A program made the position numbers and the translations under genes. A stretch of 18,473 nucleotides of DNA from CAMXAS01 sp964442435 (lineage in GTDB: Bacteria > Bacteroidota > Bacteroidia > Bacteroidales > P3). Below the pieces are notes generated by a model. The model was given only the letters and a program-made list of their open reading frames with translations, did no database searches and was not told where the DNA came from. The stretch is taken from the NCBI GenBank assembly GCA_964442435.1, contig CAYTZG010000026.1, forward strand, positions 1 to 18,473, given 5' to 3'. Numbering within the stretch: the stretch's first letter is position 1; every line of letters starts with the position of its first letter. Shown piece by piece: positions 1-6,811 of the stretch.

Positions 1-471
1 GGTGCCGTACAGCCCCGCGCCCGCCGCGCCGCCCTCCGCCGTCTTCATGCCCGGCAGCGGCTCCAGCACCGCGCGGTGCTGCAAGGCGAGCTTGTCGGCC
101 CAATAGGCGTTTACGCCGTTCGGGGCGTTGTCGAAATTCGTGTGGGCGGCGTACCACGCAATGCCGTGTTCCATCGACCGCCGCAGCATCCCGCCGAAGG
201 GCGTCGCCGGGTCAATCCGCTTCAGCCCCCGGAAAATGGCCGGGTGGTGCGACACAATCATCTGCGCGCCTTCGGCAATGGCTTCCTCCACCACCGCCGG
301 CGTGATGTCGGTGCAGAGCAGCGCCTTGCTTACCGCCTGTTGCGGCGAGCCGAGAATCAGCCCCGCGTTGTCGTAACTCTCCTGCCAGGCGAGCGGCGCC
401 ACGGCTTCGATGGCGCCGGCGATGTCCGCCGCCGTCAGGCTTGCGGCCTCCGTTTTTCGCGTCCTATCCAT
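1..471 (-). CDS. Nif3-like dinuclear metal-centre protein (5' part, runs off window)
   Basis: This is the N-terminal 157 residues of a Nif3/YbgI-family protein, read on the minus strand; the gene continues beyond base 1. The family forms hexameric rings with a two-metal site, and its physiological role is poorly defined (GTP cyclohydrolase I type 2-like is the usual label). Visible family motifs are YDNAGLILG near residues 33-41, the metal-ligand motif SHHPAIF near residues 74-80, and AHTNFDNAPNGVN near residues 109-121. The ATG at 471 is chosen because an in-frame stop lies five codons upstream and a good promoter element sits at 501-508. It is transcribed divergently from sufB. Family identity is confident; the exact biochemical function is not. 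Confidence 0.88.
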   Translation of the reverse strand, partial: MDRTRKTEAASLTAADIAGAIEAVAPLAWQESYDNAGLILGSPQQAVSKALLCTDITPAVVEEAIAEGAQMIVSHHPAIFRGLKRIDPATPFGGMLRRSMEHGIAWYAAHTNFDNAPNGVNAYWADKLALQHRAVLEPLPGMKTAEGGAAGAGLYGT

Positions 472-500
472 GTCTTTCAAGTCTCAAAGGTTCATCCCTG

Positions 501-508
501 CAAAGATA
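501..508 (-). promoter_or_regulatory. Bacteroidota-type -7 element for the Nif3-like gene
   Basis: On the minus strand this reads TATCTTTG, a perfect match to the TAnnTTTG -7 consensus of the Bacteroidota housekeeping sigma factor. A T-rich stretch (complement of 526-532) lies at the distance expected for the weak -33 element. The predicted transcript would start near 494, giving a leader of roughly 20-25 bases before the ATG at 471. Confidence 0.6.
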
Positions 509-535
509 ACGATTTCAATTAAGCGAAAAAAAGGT

Positions 536-543
536 TAAATTTG
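536..543 (+). promoter_or_regulatory. Bacteroidota-type -7 element for sufB
   Basis: TAAATTTG is a perfect TAnnTTTG match. TTTC at 513-516, 19 bases upstream, is an imperfect -33 box. The ATG of sufB at 570 is 26 bases beyond the motif, implying a short leader. The element lies back to back with the minus-strand promoter at 501-508, so both genes share a 98-base control region. Confidence 0.6.
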
Positions 544-569
544 GCACCGCAAAATCATCCGGCAAAAGT

Positions 570-2021
570 ATGGCAGATAAAGACAAGAACAAGATTATAG
601 AGGACATCACGCAGAGCGACTACCGTTGGGGGTTTGTGTCGGACATAGAGACGGAGACGTTGCGCAAGGGCTTGAACGAGGAGACGATACGGTTCATTTC
701 GGCCAAGAAGGGCGAGCCGCAATTTATGCTCGATTTCAGGCTCAAGGCCTTTGAAATCTGGAAGAAAAAGCAAGAGCCGCACTGGGCGCATTTCGACTAT
801 CCGCCCATCGACTATCAGGATATCGTCTATTGGGCGGCCCCCAAGCGCAAGATGCCGGAGGGCGCGGCCGCGGCCGTGGACCCCGAACTGCTGGAGACGT
901 TCGAAAAACTCGGTATCTCGCTTGAAGAACAAAAGGTTATGACGGGCGTGGCCGTCGATGCGGTCATGGACTCGGTGTCGGTCAAGACGATGTATTCCGA
1001 CGAACTCTCCCGGCTGGGCATCATCTTCTGCTCCATCAGCGAGGCCATCCGCAACTACCCCGACTTGGTGCAGAAATACTTGGGCTCCGTGGTGCCGGCG
1101 GGCGACAATTTCTTCGCCGCGCTCAACTCGGCCGTTTTCAGTGACGGCAGTTTCGTGTATATACCAAAGGGCGTGCGCTGCCCCATCGAGCTCTCCACCT
1201 ATTTCCGTATCAACGCCAAGAACAGCGGGCAGTTCGAGCGCACGCTCATCATCGCCGACGAAGGGGCTTACGTGAGCTATATGGAGGGCTGCACGGCGCC
1301 CATGCGCGATGAAAACCAGCTGCACGCCGCCATTGTCGAAATCATGGTCATGAAAGACGCCGAAGTCAAGTACTCCACGGTGCAGAACTGGTACCCCGGC
1401 AACAAGGAGGGCGCGGGCGGCATCTACAATTTCGTGACCAAGCGCGGCATCTGCAAGGGCGCGCACGCCAAACTGTCGTGGACGCAGGTGGAGACCGGCA
1501 GCGCCATCACGTGGAAATACCCATCGGTCATCCTGCAGGGCGACCACAGCACGGGCGAGTTCTACTCCGTGGCCGTGACCAACAATCACCAGCAGGCCGA
1601 TACGGGCACCAAGATGATACATATCGGCAAGAACACGCGCAGCACCATTATCTCCAAGGGCGTGTCGGCCGGGCAAAGCCAAAACTCCTACCGGGGGCTC
1701 GTGCAGATGATGCCCGCCGCCGACGGCAGCCGCAATTTCTCGCGCTGCGATTCGCTGCTCATGGGCGATAAGTGCGGCGCGCACACGTGGCCCGACATCC
1801 AGTGTCAGAACCCCGAAGCCATTGTGGAACACGAAGCCACCACCTCCAAGATATCGGAAGAACAGCTGTTTTACTGCCGTCAGCGCGGTATCTCGGCCGA
1901 AAGTGCCGTGGGCTTGATTATCAACGGCTATGCGGGCGAGGTGTTGGAACGCCTGCCGATGGAGTTCGCCGTAGAGGCGCGGCGGTTGCTCAGCGTCTCG
2001 TTGGAGGGCAGCGTGGGATAA
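570..2021 (+). CDS. sufB: Fe-S cluster assembly scaffold subunit SufB
   Basis: SufB is the core scaffold of the SufBC2D complex, which builds Fe-S clusters in the cytoplasm. The product is 483 residues (E. coli SufB is about 495). The C-terminal half carries the family hallmark CDSLLMGDKCGAHTWPD followed by EHEATTSKISEEQLFYC. Cys393, His421 and Glu422 fall at the spacing of the E. coli residues C405, H433 and E434, which are important for cluster assembly at the SufB-SufD interface. The beta-helix region and the closing LPMEFAVEARRLL segment are intact. The start is the first ATG after the promoter at 536-543. It is the first gene of sufBCD, with sufC 42 bases downstream. Confidence 0.97.
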   Translation: MADKDKNKIIEDITQSDYRWGFVSDIETETLRKGLNEETIRFISAKKGEPQFMLDFRLKAFEIWKKKQEPHWAHFDYPPIDYQDIVYWAAPKRKMPEGAAAAVDPELLETFEKLGISLEEQKVMTGVAVDAVMDSVSVKTMYSDELSRLGIIFCSISEAIRNYPDLVQKYLGSVVPAGDNFFAALNSAVFSDGSFVYIPKGVRCPIELSTYFRINAKNSGQFERTLIIADEGAYVSYMEGCTAPMRDENQLHAAIVEIMVMKDAEVKYSTVQNWYPGNKEGAGGIYNFVTKRGICKGAHAKLSWTQVETGSAITWKYPSVILQGDHSTGEFYSVAVTNNHQQADTGTKMIHIGKNTRSTIISKGVSAGQSQNSYRGLVQMMPAADGSRNFSRCDSLLMGDKCGAHTWPDIQCQNPEAIVEHEATTSKISEEQLFYCRQRGISAESAVGLIINGYAGEVLERLPMEFAVEARRLLSVSLEGSVG

Positions 2022-2063
2022 CGGCAGGGTAATAAAAGTGAGACAAGCAAAATATTTGTATAT

Positions 2064-2819
2064 ATGTTGTTGGAAATAAAAGACTTGCACGCCTCTATCG
2101 GCGATAAGGAAATATTGAAGGGCGTGAACCTGCAGATCAATGCGGGCGAGGTACACGCCATTATGGGGCCCAACGGCAACGGCAAAAGCACGTTGGCGTC
2201 CGTCATAGCGGGCAACGAGTTGTTTACCGTTACCAAGGGCGAAGTGCTTTACAAGGGCAAGAACCTGTTGGATATGTCGATAGAGGAACGCGCCTGCGAG
2301 GGCGTCTTTCTCGGCTTCCAGTATCCGGTGGAGATTCCGGGCGTCAGCATCGCGTCCTTCATGCGGACGGCCATCAACGAACAGCGCAAGTACCACGGGC
2401 AAGACCCGATGGATATGCTGGAGTTTGCGCAGTATATGGAAGAGAAGCAGAAAGTGGTGGAGCTGACCGAAAACCTGGCCAAACGCTCCGTCAACGAAGG
2501 CTTTTCGGGCGGTGAGAAGAAAAAGAACGAGATTTTCCAGATGGCCATGCTGCAACCCTCGCTGGCGTTTTTGGACGAGACCGATTCGGGTCTGGACATC
2601 GACGCGCTCCGCATTGTGGCGGGCGGCGTCAACCAGCTGCGGCGCAAAGACAACGCCATCGTCGTCATCACGCACTACCAGCGGTTGCTCGACTACATCG
2701 TGCCGGATTTCGTGCACGTGCTGGCCAACGGCCGCATCGTCAAGACCGGCCCCAAGGAGCTGGCGTTGGAGCTGGAAGAAAAAGGTTACGACTGGTTAAA
2801 GGCGGAGGAGAACTTATGA
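2064..2819 (+). CDS. sufC: Suf complex ATPase SufC
   Basis: SufC is the ABC-type ATPase that drives conformational change of SufB-SufD during Fe-S cluster assembly. It is cytoplasmic despite its ABC fold. The 251-residue product has Walker A GPNGNGKST at residues 35-43, the Q-loop in GFQYPVEIPG, the signature FSGGEKKKNE, Walker B and D-loop LAFLDETDSGLD, and the switch histidine in VITHYQRLL. The DETDSGLD form of Walker B/D-loop is typical of SufC rather than of transporters. Its stop codon overlaps the sufD start (ATGA), so the two genes are probably translationally coupled. A near-match -7 motif (AATATTTG) lies just before the gene, but one base is wrong and it probably belongs to the sufBCD transcript. 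Confidence 0.97.
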   Translation: MLLEIKDLHASIGDKEILKGVNLQINAGEVHAIMGPNGNGKSTLASVIAGNELFTVTKGEVLYKGKNLLDMSIEERACEGVFLGFQYPVEIPGVSIASFMRTAINEQRKYHGQDPMDMLEFAQYMEEKQKVVELTENLAKRSVNEGFSGGEKKKNEIFQMAMLQPSLAFLDETDSGLDIDALRIVAGGVNQLRRKDNAIVVITHYQRLLDYIVPDFVHVLANGRIVKTGPKELALELEEKGYDWLKAEENL

Positions 2820-3898
2820 GTAAAATCGAAAGCGGCGCGTTCCGCTGCGACGTGAGCGACCTCGACACCCATTCGCTCATCTGGCTCAACGGCCGGCTGC
2901 CCGACAACCTGACGGCGCGGCGGCCCGATCTGCCGTGGCAGGTGTACCGCGAGGCCGACGATACGCTGGTTGTGCGCGTGGAAGCGGGCGTACACGTTGA
3001 CAAGCCCCTGCAAATCATCGTATTGTGCAAAAAGGAAATCGATTGTAAAGCCCTGTCTTCCAAGCAAAACTTCGCGCTCTCGTTGCGCGTGGAGTTGGAA
3101 CGCGGGGCGCAGCTCACCGTCGTGCACTGCATCGACAGCGACTTGGAGACGGAGGCCTCCGTTCAAGGCGCGGTGCGCCTTGAACTGGCGCCGGCCGCCC
3201 GCCTGTCGTGGCTCTCGCTGCAAAACATCAACAACCGCTGCCGGGTGGTCAACGACCTGCAGGCGGACGTGGCGGCCGGCGCCGGCCTGCACACCTGCTT
3301 CTGCAGCCTCAACGGTGGTTTCCTGCAAAACGACCAGCACATCAACCTCAACGGTGTGCAGGCCGAGGCCTCCGCGCTCGGTCTTTATCTCGTTGACGGC
3401 ACGCAAAAGGTCTATAACAAGGTCAAGATCAACCACAACAGCCCCGAGGCCCACAGCCGCCAGCTGTTCAAGGGCATCTTGGACGACAGCGCCTCCGGCC
3501 GTTTCGAAGGCCATGTGCTCGTGGCGTCCGGCGCGCAGAAGACCGAAGCCTATCAAACCAACCGCAACCTGTTGCTTACCAAGAAGGCCAAGTTCCAGAC
3601 CAAGCCCTACCTTGAAATCTACGCCGACGACGTCAAGTGCAGCCACGGCGCCACCGTGGGGCAGCTCGACGAAAAGGCCCTGTTTTATATGCGGTGCCGC
3701 GGCATCTCGCAGGCCACGGCGCGCCGCCTGCTCATGTATGCGTTTGCCGCCGAGGTCATCCGTGAAATCGGCGTCGCGCCCCTCGAAGACCATCTTACGC
3801 GCTTGGTACAGCGCCGTCTGCATGGCGAGTTGGGCGCCTGTGAGGACTGCGCCCTGCATTGTACCGCCACCAAAGCCTGCGCCAACCTGCCGTGGTAG
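2816..3898 (+). CDS. sufD: Fe-S cluster assembly scaffold subunit SufD
   Basis: SufD pairs with SufB in the SufBC2D scaffold and helps iron entry. The product is 360 residues, clearly shorter than E. coli SufD (about 423), and the shortfall is in the N-terminal region. The C-terminal core has KCSHGATVGQLDEKALFYM, with His277 at the position of the catalytically important E. coli His360, followed by RCRGISQATARRLLMYAF. The start ATG overlaps the sufC stop by four bases. After the conserved core the protein ends in a cysteine-rich tail (Cys342, 345, 349, 355; C-x2-C-x3-C-x5-C). No sufS (cysteine desulfurase) or sufE follows; the next gene, 22 bases on, encodes a TPR regulator. The sulfur donor must therefore be encoded elsewhere. 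Confidence 0.94.
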   Translation: MSKIESGAFRCDVSDLDTHSLIWLNGRLPDNLTARRPDLPWQVYREADDTLVVRVEAGVHVDKPLQIIVLCKKEIDCKALSSKQNFALSLRVELERGAQLTVVHCIDSDLETEASVQGAVRLELAPAARLSWLSLQNINNRCRVVNDLQADVAAGAGLHTCFCSLNGGFLQNDQHINLNGVQAEASALGLYLVDGTQKVYNKVKINHNSPEAHSRQLFKGILDDSASGRFEGHVLVASGAQKTEAYQTNRNLLLTKKAKFQTKPYLEIYADDVKCSHGATVGQLDEKALFYMRCRGISQATARRLLMYAFAAEVIREIGVAPLEDHLTRLVQRRLHGELGACEDCALHCTATKACANLPW

Positions 3899-3920
3899 CG
3901 TGGGCCAATACCGAACCCGT

Positions 3921-5816
3921 ATGAAGAAACGTTTTTATTCCGTGTTGGCGGTTGTCAGCCTCAGTCTGATGCTGACAATCGTTCCGGCTTTTATGCCGGC
4001 TCACGCCCTTAACGACAAGGAGCAGAAAGGCAATATTCCGGAACGCGCCGGCAGTAAATTCACGAAAGCCGAGGTCATAGGGGCCATTTATGAAGAATGC
4101 AAGCCCCTGTTGACCGCCGACAGCACGTTGTCGCCCAGGCTGGATTCCCTGTTGGAAAAGGCCTATGCCGCCCGTTTGCAGATAAAAGACGATTCGGAGA
4201 TATTTTCGATACTGATCGAGAGCATTCTGACGCTTTACGGCCATGGCCGCCAGGCCTTGTGTATCGAACTCATCAGCCGCGTGTTGCCCTATTACCAGCA
4301 GGAGCAGCAGGGCATAGACCGCACCGACATGAATTATTATCTCGGCCGGCTCTATGTCATGTTGGGGGCGGGTTACGAGGAAGTCGGCTTTTGGCGGCAG
4401 GCGCTCAACATCTACCGCAAGGATTTGAATTTGGTTGACAAGGTGTTGTCGTTTACCGACGAAGAGCCGGTTTGGTCCTCCGAACTTAAAGCCATGTTGT
4501 ACAACAATATGGCCAATATATATCTCAAGCAGCGCGATTACGACCAGGCGGTCAGGCTCTATAGACAGGCCATCGACATCAACACCGGCTTGGGGGCCAA
4601 CAAGGAGTTGTTCAACAACTACAACAACATGGCTGAGGTCGAAATCATGCGCGGCGAGTTGAACAAGGCGCTCGAATACGCGTTTCAGGCGCAGCGGTGG
4701 ACGAATATCAACGAAGACCCTTACACTTACTATTTCATACAGTGCAATATATCGCAGATATATCTGTTGCAGGGCAAGTTGGAAATCGCTTGGGAATATA
4801 TGGCCGACGGTTTGGCCTATATGTACGACAACGGGCACGATATGGACTACGGCTACGGCTGTCTGTTCGCGTCCGATTTGTGGCAGGCGGCGGGCAATAA
4901 GGCCAAGCGTCTGTTTTACCTGAAAGAGGCCGAGCGGGTGGCGCAGCGTTTGCACAATCAAACGTTTGAGGCAAAAGTATATAACTATCTTTCGAATTAT
5001 TACCGCGATGAACATCAAGCCGAAAAGGCTTACCATTACCTTACGATGAGTTATACGCTCAACGACTCCATCCGCGTGTTGGACGATGCCAAACGGTTGG
5101 CCGACATGGAGTTGGTTTACGAGATGGACAAGATGGTGCAGGAAAACAGTCTGCTGCGTAAGGAGAGCGAGTTGAAGGATTTGAATATCAAGCGTCAGCG
5201 TCTTGTCATACTCTTGATAGGATTGATAGCCGTCATGATTATCGGTTTCATCAGTTACCGCCTGATGACCCAGCGCAAGCGCCGTCTGGCCGAACGCCGT
5301 TTGGCCGAACAGGAAGCCGAGTTGAGCCGCAAGGAAATGGAAATCATTCAGAAGCGTGAAACGGATTTGAAAAACGAATTGGAGCTCAAGAATCGGGAAC
5401 TGACGTCCAAAGTGTTGAAGCTCGTGCGCAACAACGAGTTCATCATCCATCTGACCGAAGAGTTGAAGCAACTGTTGCTGGAGTTGAACCCGCGTGAAAA
5501 CACCAAGAAAGAACATATACGCGAGCTGATGTCCCAGTTGCGGTCGCAGAGCAACGACAATTCCGACACCGAGTTCAAATACTATTTCGAGCAGGTTTAC
5601 AGTTCGTTTTACGACAATCTGTTGCGCAACTATCCGAGTTTGACGGCCAAGGATTTGCGGCTTTGCGCTTTCCTGCGTCTCGGATTATCCACCAAAGAGA
5701 TTTCCATCATCACGTTCCGTGAAATCCGAAGCGTGGAATCGTCGCGCAACCGGCTCCGCAAAAAGATGAATATCCCCGCCGACGCCGATTTGACCGAGTT
5801 TTTTTCACATTTTTGA
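3921..5816 (+). CDS. TPR protein with transmembrane helix, coiled coil and C-terminal LuxR-type HTH (putative membrane-bound regulator)
   Basis: The 631-residue product starts with a signal-like segment (MKKRFYSVLAVVSLSLMLTI, cleavage possible after AHA). It continues with about six TPR-like helical repeats, for example LYNNMANIYLKQRDYDQAVR from residue 193 and VYNYLSNYYRDEHQAEKAYH further on. A single transmembrane helix follows at about 428-450 (ILLIGLIAVMIIGFISY), then a charged coiled coil at about 450-530, and a GerE/LuxR-like helix-turn-helix at about 574-631 (LTAKDLRLCAFLRLGLSTKE). The predicted topology is periplasmic TPR sensor, one membrane crossing and cytoplasmic DNA-binding end. 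Such proteins are common in Bacteroidota, but their signals and targets are mostly unknown. The gene lies 22 bases after sufD and 3 bases before era with no clear promoter, so it may be co-transcribed. Its codons are less GC-rich than those of its neighbours. The target genes cannot be read from the sequence. Confidence 0.85.
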   Translation: MKKRFYSVLAVVSLSLMLTIVPAFMPAHALNDKEQKGNIPERAGSKFTKAEVIGAIYEECKPLLTADSTLSPRLDSLLEKAYAARLQIKDDSEIFSILIESILTLYGHGRQALCIELISRVLPYYQQEQQGIDRTDMNYYLGRLYVMLGAGYEEVGFWRQALNIYRKDLNLVDKVLSFTDEEPVWSSELKAMLYNNMANIYLKQRDYDQAVRLYRQAIDINTGLGANKELFNNYNNMAEVEIMRGELNKALEYAFQAQRWTNINEDPYTYYFIQCNISQIYLLQGKLEIAWEYMADGLAYMYDNGHDMDYGYGCLFASDLWQAAGNKAKRLFYLKEAERVAQRLHNQTFEAKVYNYLSNYYRDEHQAEKAYHYLTMSYTLNDSIRVLDDAKRLADMELVYEMDKMVQENSLLRKESELKDLNIKRQRLVILLIGLIAVMIIGFISYRLMTQRKRRLAERRLAEQEAELSRKEMEIIQKRETDLKNELELKNRELTSKVLKLVRNNEFIIHLTEELKQLLLELNPRENTKKEHIRELMSQLRSQSNDNSDTEFKYYFEQVYSSFYDNLLRNYPSLTAKDLRLCAFLRLGLSTKEISIITFREIRSVESSRNRLRKKMNIPADADLTEFFSHF

Positions 5817-5819
5817 TAT

Positions 5820-6731
5820 ATGACGACCCGACCCGACACCGCTCCGCAGCAACCGCCCATGCGGGCGGGCTATGTAAGCATCATCGGCAACCCGAACGCC
5901 GGCAAATCCACGTTGCTCAACGCCTTGATAGGCGAAACGCTGAGCATCACCACGCCCAAGGCGCAGACCACGCGCCACCGCATTCTCGGCATCCTCAACG
6001 GAGAGGGGTATCAAATCGTGTTCTCCGACACGCCGGGCATGGTGCACCCGCACTACAAACTGCAGGAGAGTATGTTGGAGGCCGTGGAGGACAGCCTTTC
6101 CGACGCCGACGTCTTTCTGCTCATCTCCGACCGCGGCGAGGACTTCAAGAACACCGAAATCATCGAAAAGGTCAAGGCGGGCGGCAAGCCCGTCATCCTG
6201 CTCGTCAACAAGATAGACCTGTCGGATCAAACGGAAATCGTACAGAAACTGCAACAGCTGCAGGCCGCCTGGCCCCAGGCCGAACTGCTGCCCGTGTCGG
6301 CCCTGCACAAGTTCAACATCGAAACGGTCATCGACAAAATCCTTTCGCATCTGCCCGAACACCCGGCCTATTATCCCGAAGACGAACTCTCCGACCGCAA
6401 TATGCGCTTCTTCGTTTCGGAAATCATCCGCGAGAAACTGTTGCTCTACTATCAGAAAGAAATCCCCTATTCGGTGGAAGTCGTCGTGGAGGCCTACGAG
6501 GAGAAGCCGCACATCGACCATATCCGCGCGCTGATATTCGTGGAGAAGGAGTCGCAGAAAGGCATCATCATCGGGCCCAACGGCGCGGCCATCAAGCGGC
6601 TCGGCACCGAGGCGCGCCGCCGCATCGAGCAGTTTACGGGCAAGAAAGCCTTTTTGGAAATACAGGTCAAGGTGTTGCAGAACTGGCGCAACAGCGAGAA
6701 CGCGTTGAAGCGGTTCGGCTATATGGCGTAG
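5820..6731 (+). CDS. era: Ribosome-assembly GTPase Era
   Basis: Era binds the 3' end of 16S rRNA and helps 30S subunit maturation. The product is 303 residues, the usual family length. The GTPase domain shows G1 GNPNAGKST (residues 23-31), a switch I region SITTPKAQTTRHRI, G3 DTPGM from residue 70, G4 NKIDL and a G5-like SAL. The C-terminal KH domain contains IIGPNGAAIKRLGTEARRRI and ends with VKVLQNWRNS, as in other Era proteins. The ATG at 5820 is used; Met14, just before the first strand, is a possible alternative start that would give the length seen in E. coli. It lies 3 bases after the TPR regulator, so it is probably read from the same transcript. Confidence 0.97.
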   Translation: MTTRPDTAPQQPPMRAGYVSIIGNPNAGKSTLLNALIGETLSITTPKAQTTRHRILGILNGEGYQIVFSDTPGMVHPHYKLQESMLEAVEDSLSDADVFLLISDRGEDFKNTEIIEKVKAGGKPVILLVNKIDLSDQTEIVQKLQQLQAAWPQAELLPVSALHKFNIETVIDKILSHLPEHPAYYPEDELSDRNMRFFVSEIIREKLLLYYQKEIPYSVEVVVEAYEEKPHIDHIRALIFVEKESQKGIIIGPNGAAIKRLGTEARRRIEQFTGKKAFLEIQVKVLQNWRNSENALKRFGYMA

Positions 6732-6748
6732 CGGCCGCGCCGTTGGGC

Positions 6749-6779
6749 TTGGCTTTGCGGTAGTTTTACCCTATATTTG
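6749..6779 (+). promoter_or_regulatory. Bacteroidota-type promoter (-33 and -7) for the S8 protease
   Basis: The -7 box TATATTTG at 6772-6779 matches TAnnTTTG perfectly. TTG at 6749-6751, 20 bases upstream, fits the -33 box. The ATG at 6812 is 32 bases downstream in an AT-rich leader. It lies in the 80-base gap after era and marks the start of a new transcription unit. Confidence 0.65.
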
Positions 6780-6811
6780 TTAAACCATTTAAAATAGACC
6801 ATCATACAACC

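Noticed and set aside
2049..2058. AATATTTG as an internal promoter for sufC
   Set aside because: It misses the first base of TAnnTTTG and has no clear -33 box; sufBCD is better explained by the promoter at 536-543.
555..2717. 720-codon minus-strand open frame opposite sufB and sufC
   Set aside because: It is the mirror of two certain genes; long antisense frames are expected in GC-rich sequence, and its translation has no recognisable domain.
2970..3920. Upstream extension of the TPR regulator frame through sufD
   Set aside because: The extension is Arg/Ser/Pro-rich noise out of frame with sufD; the ATG at 3921 starts a good signal segment.
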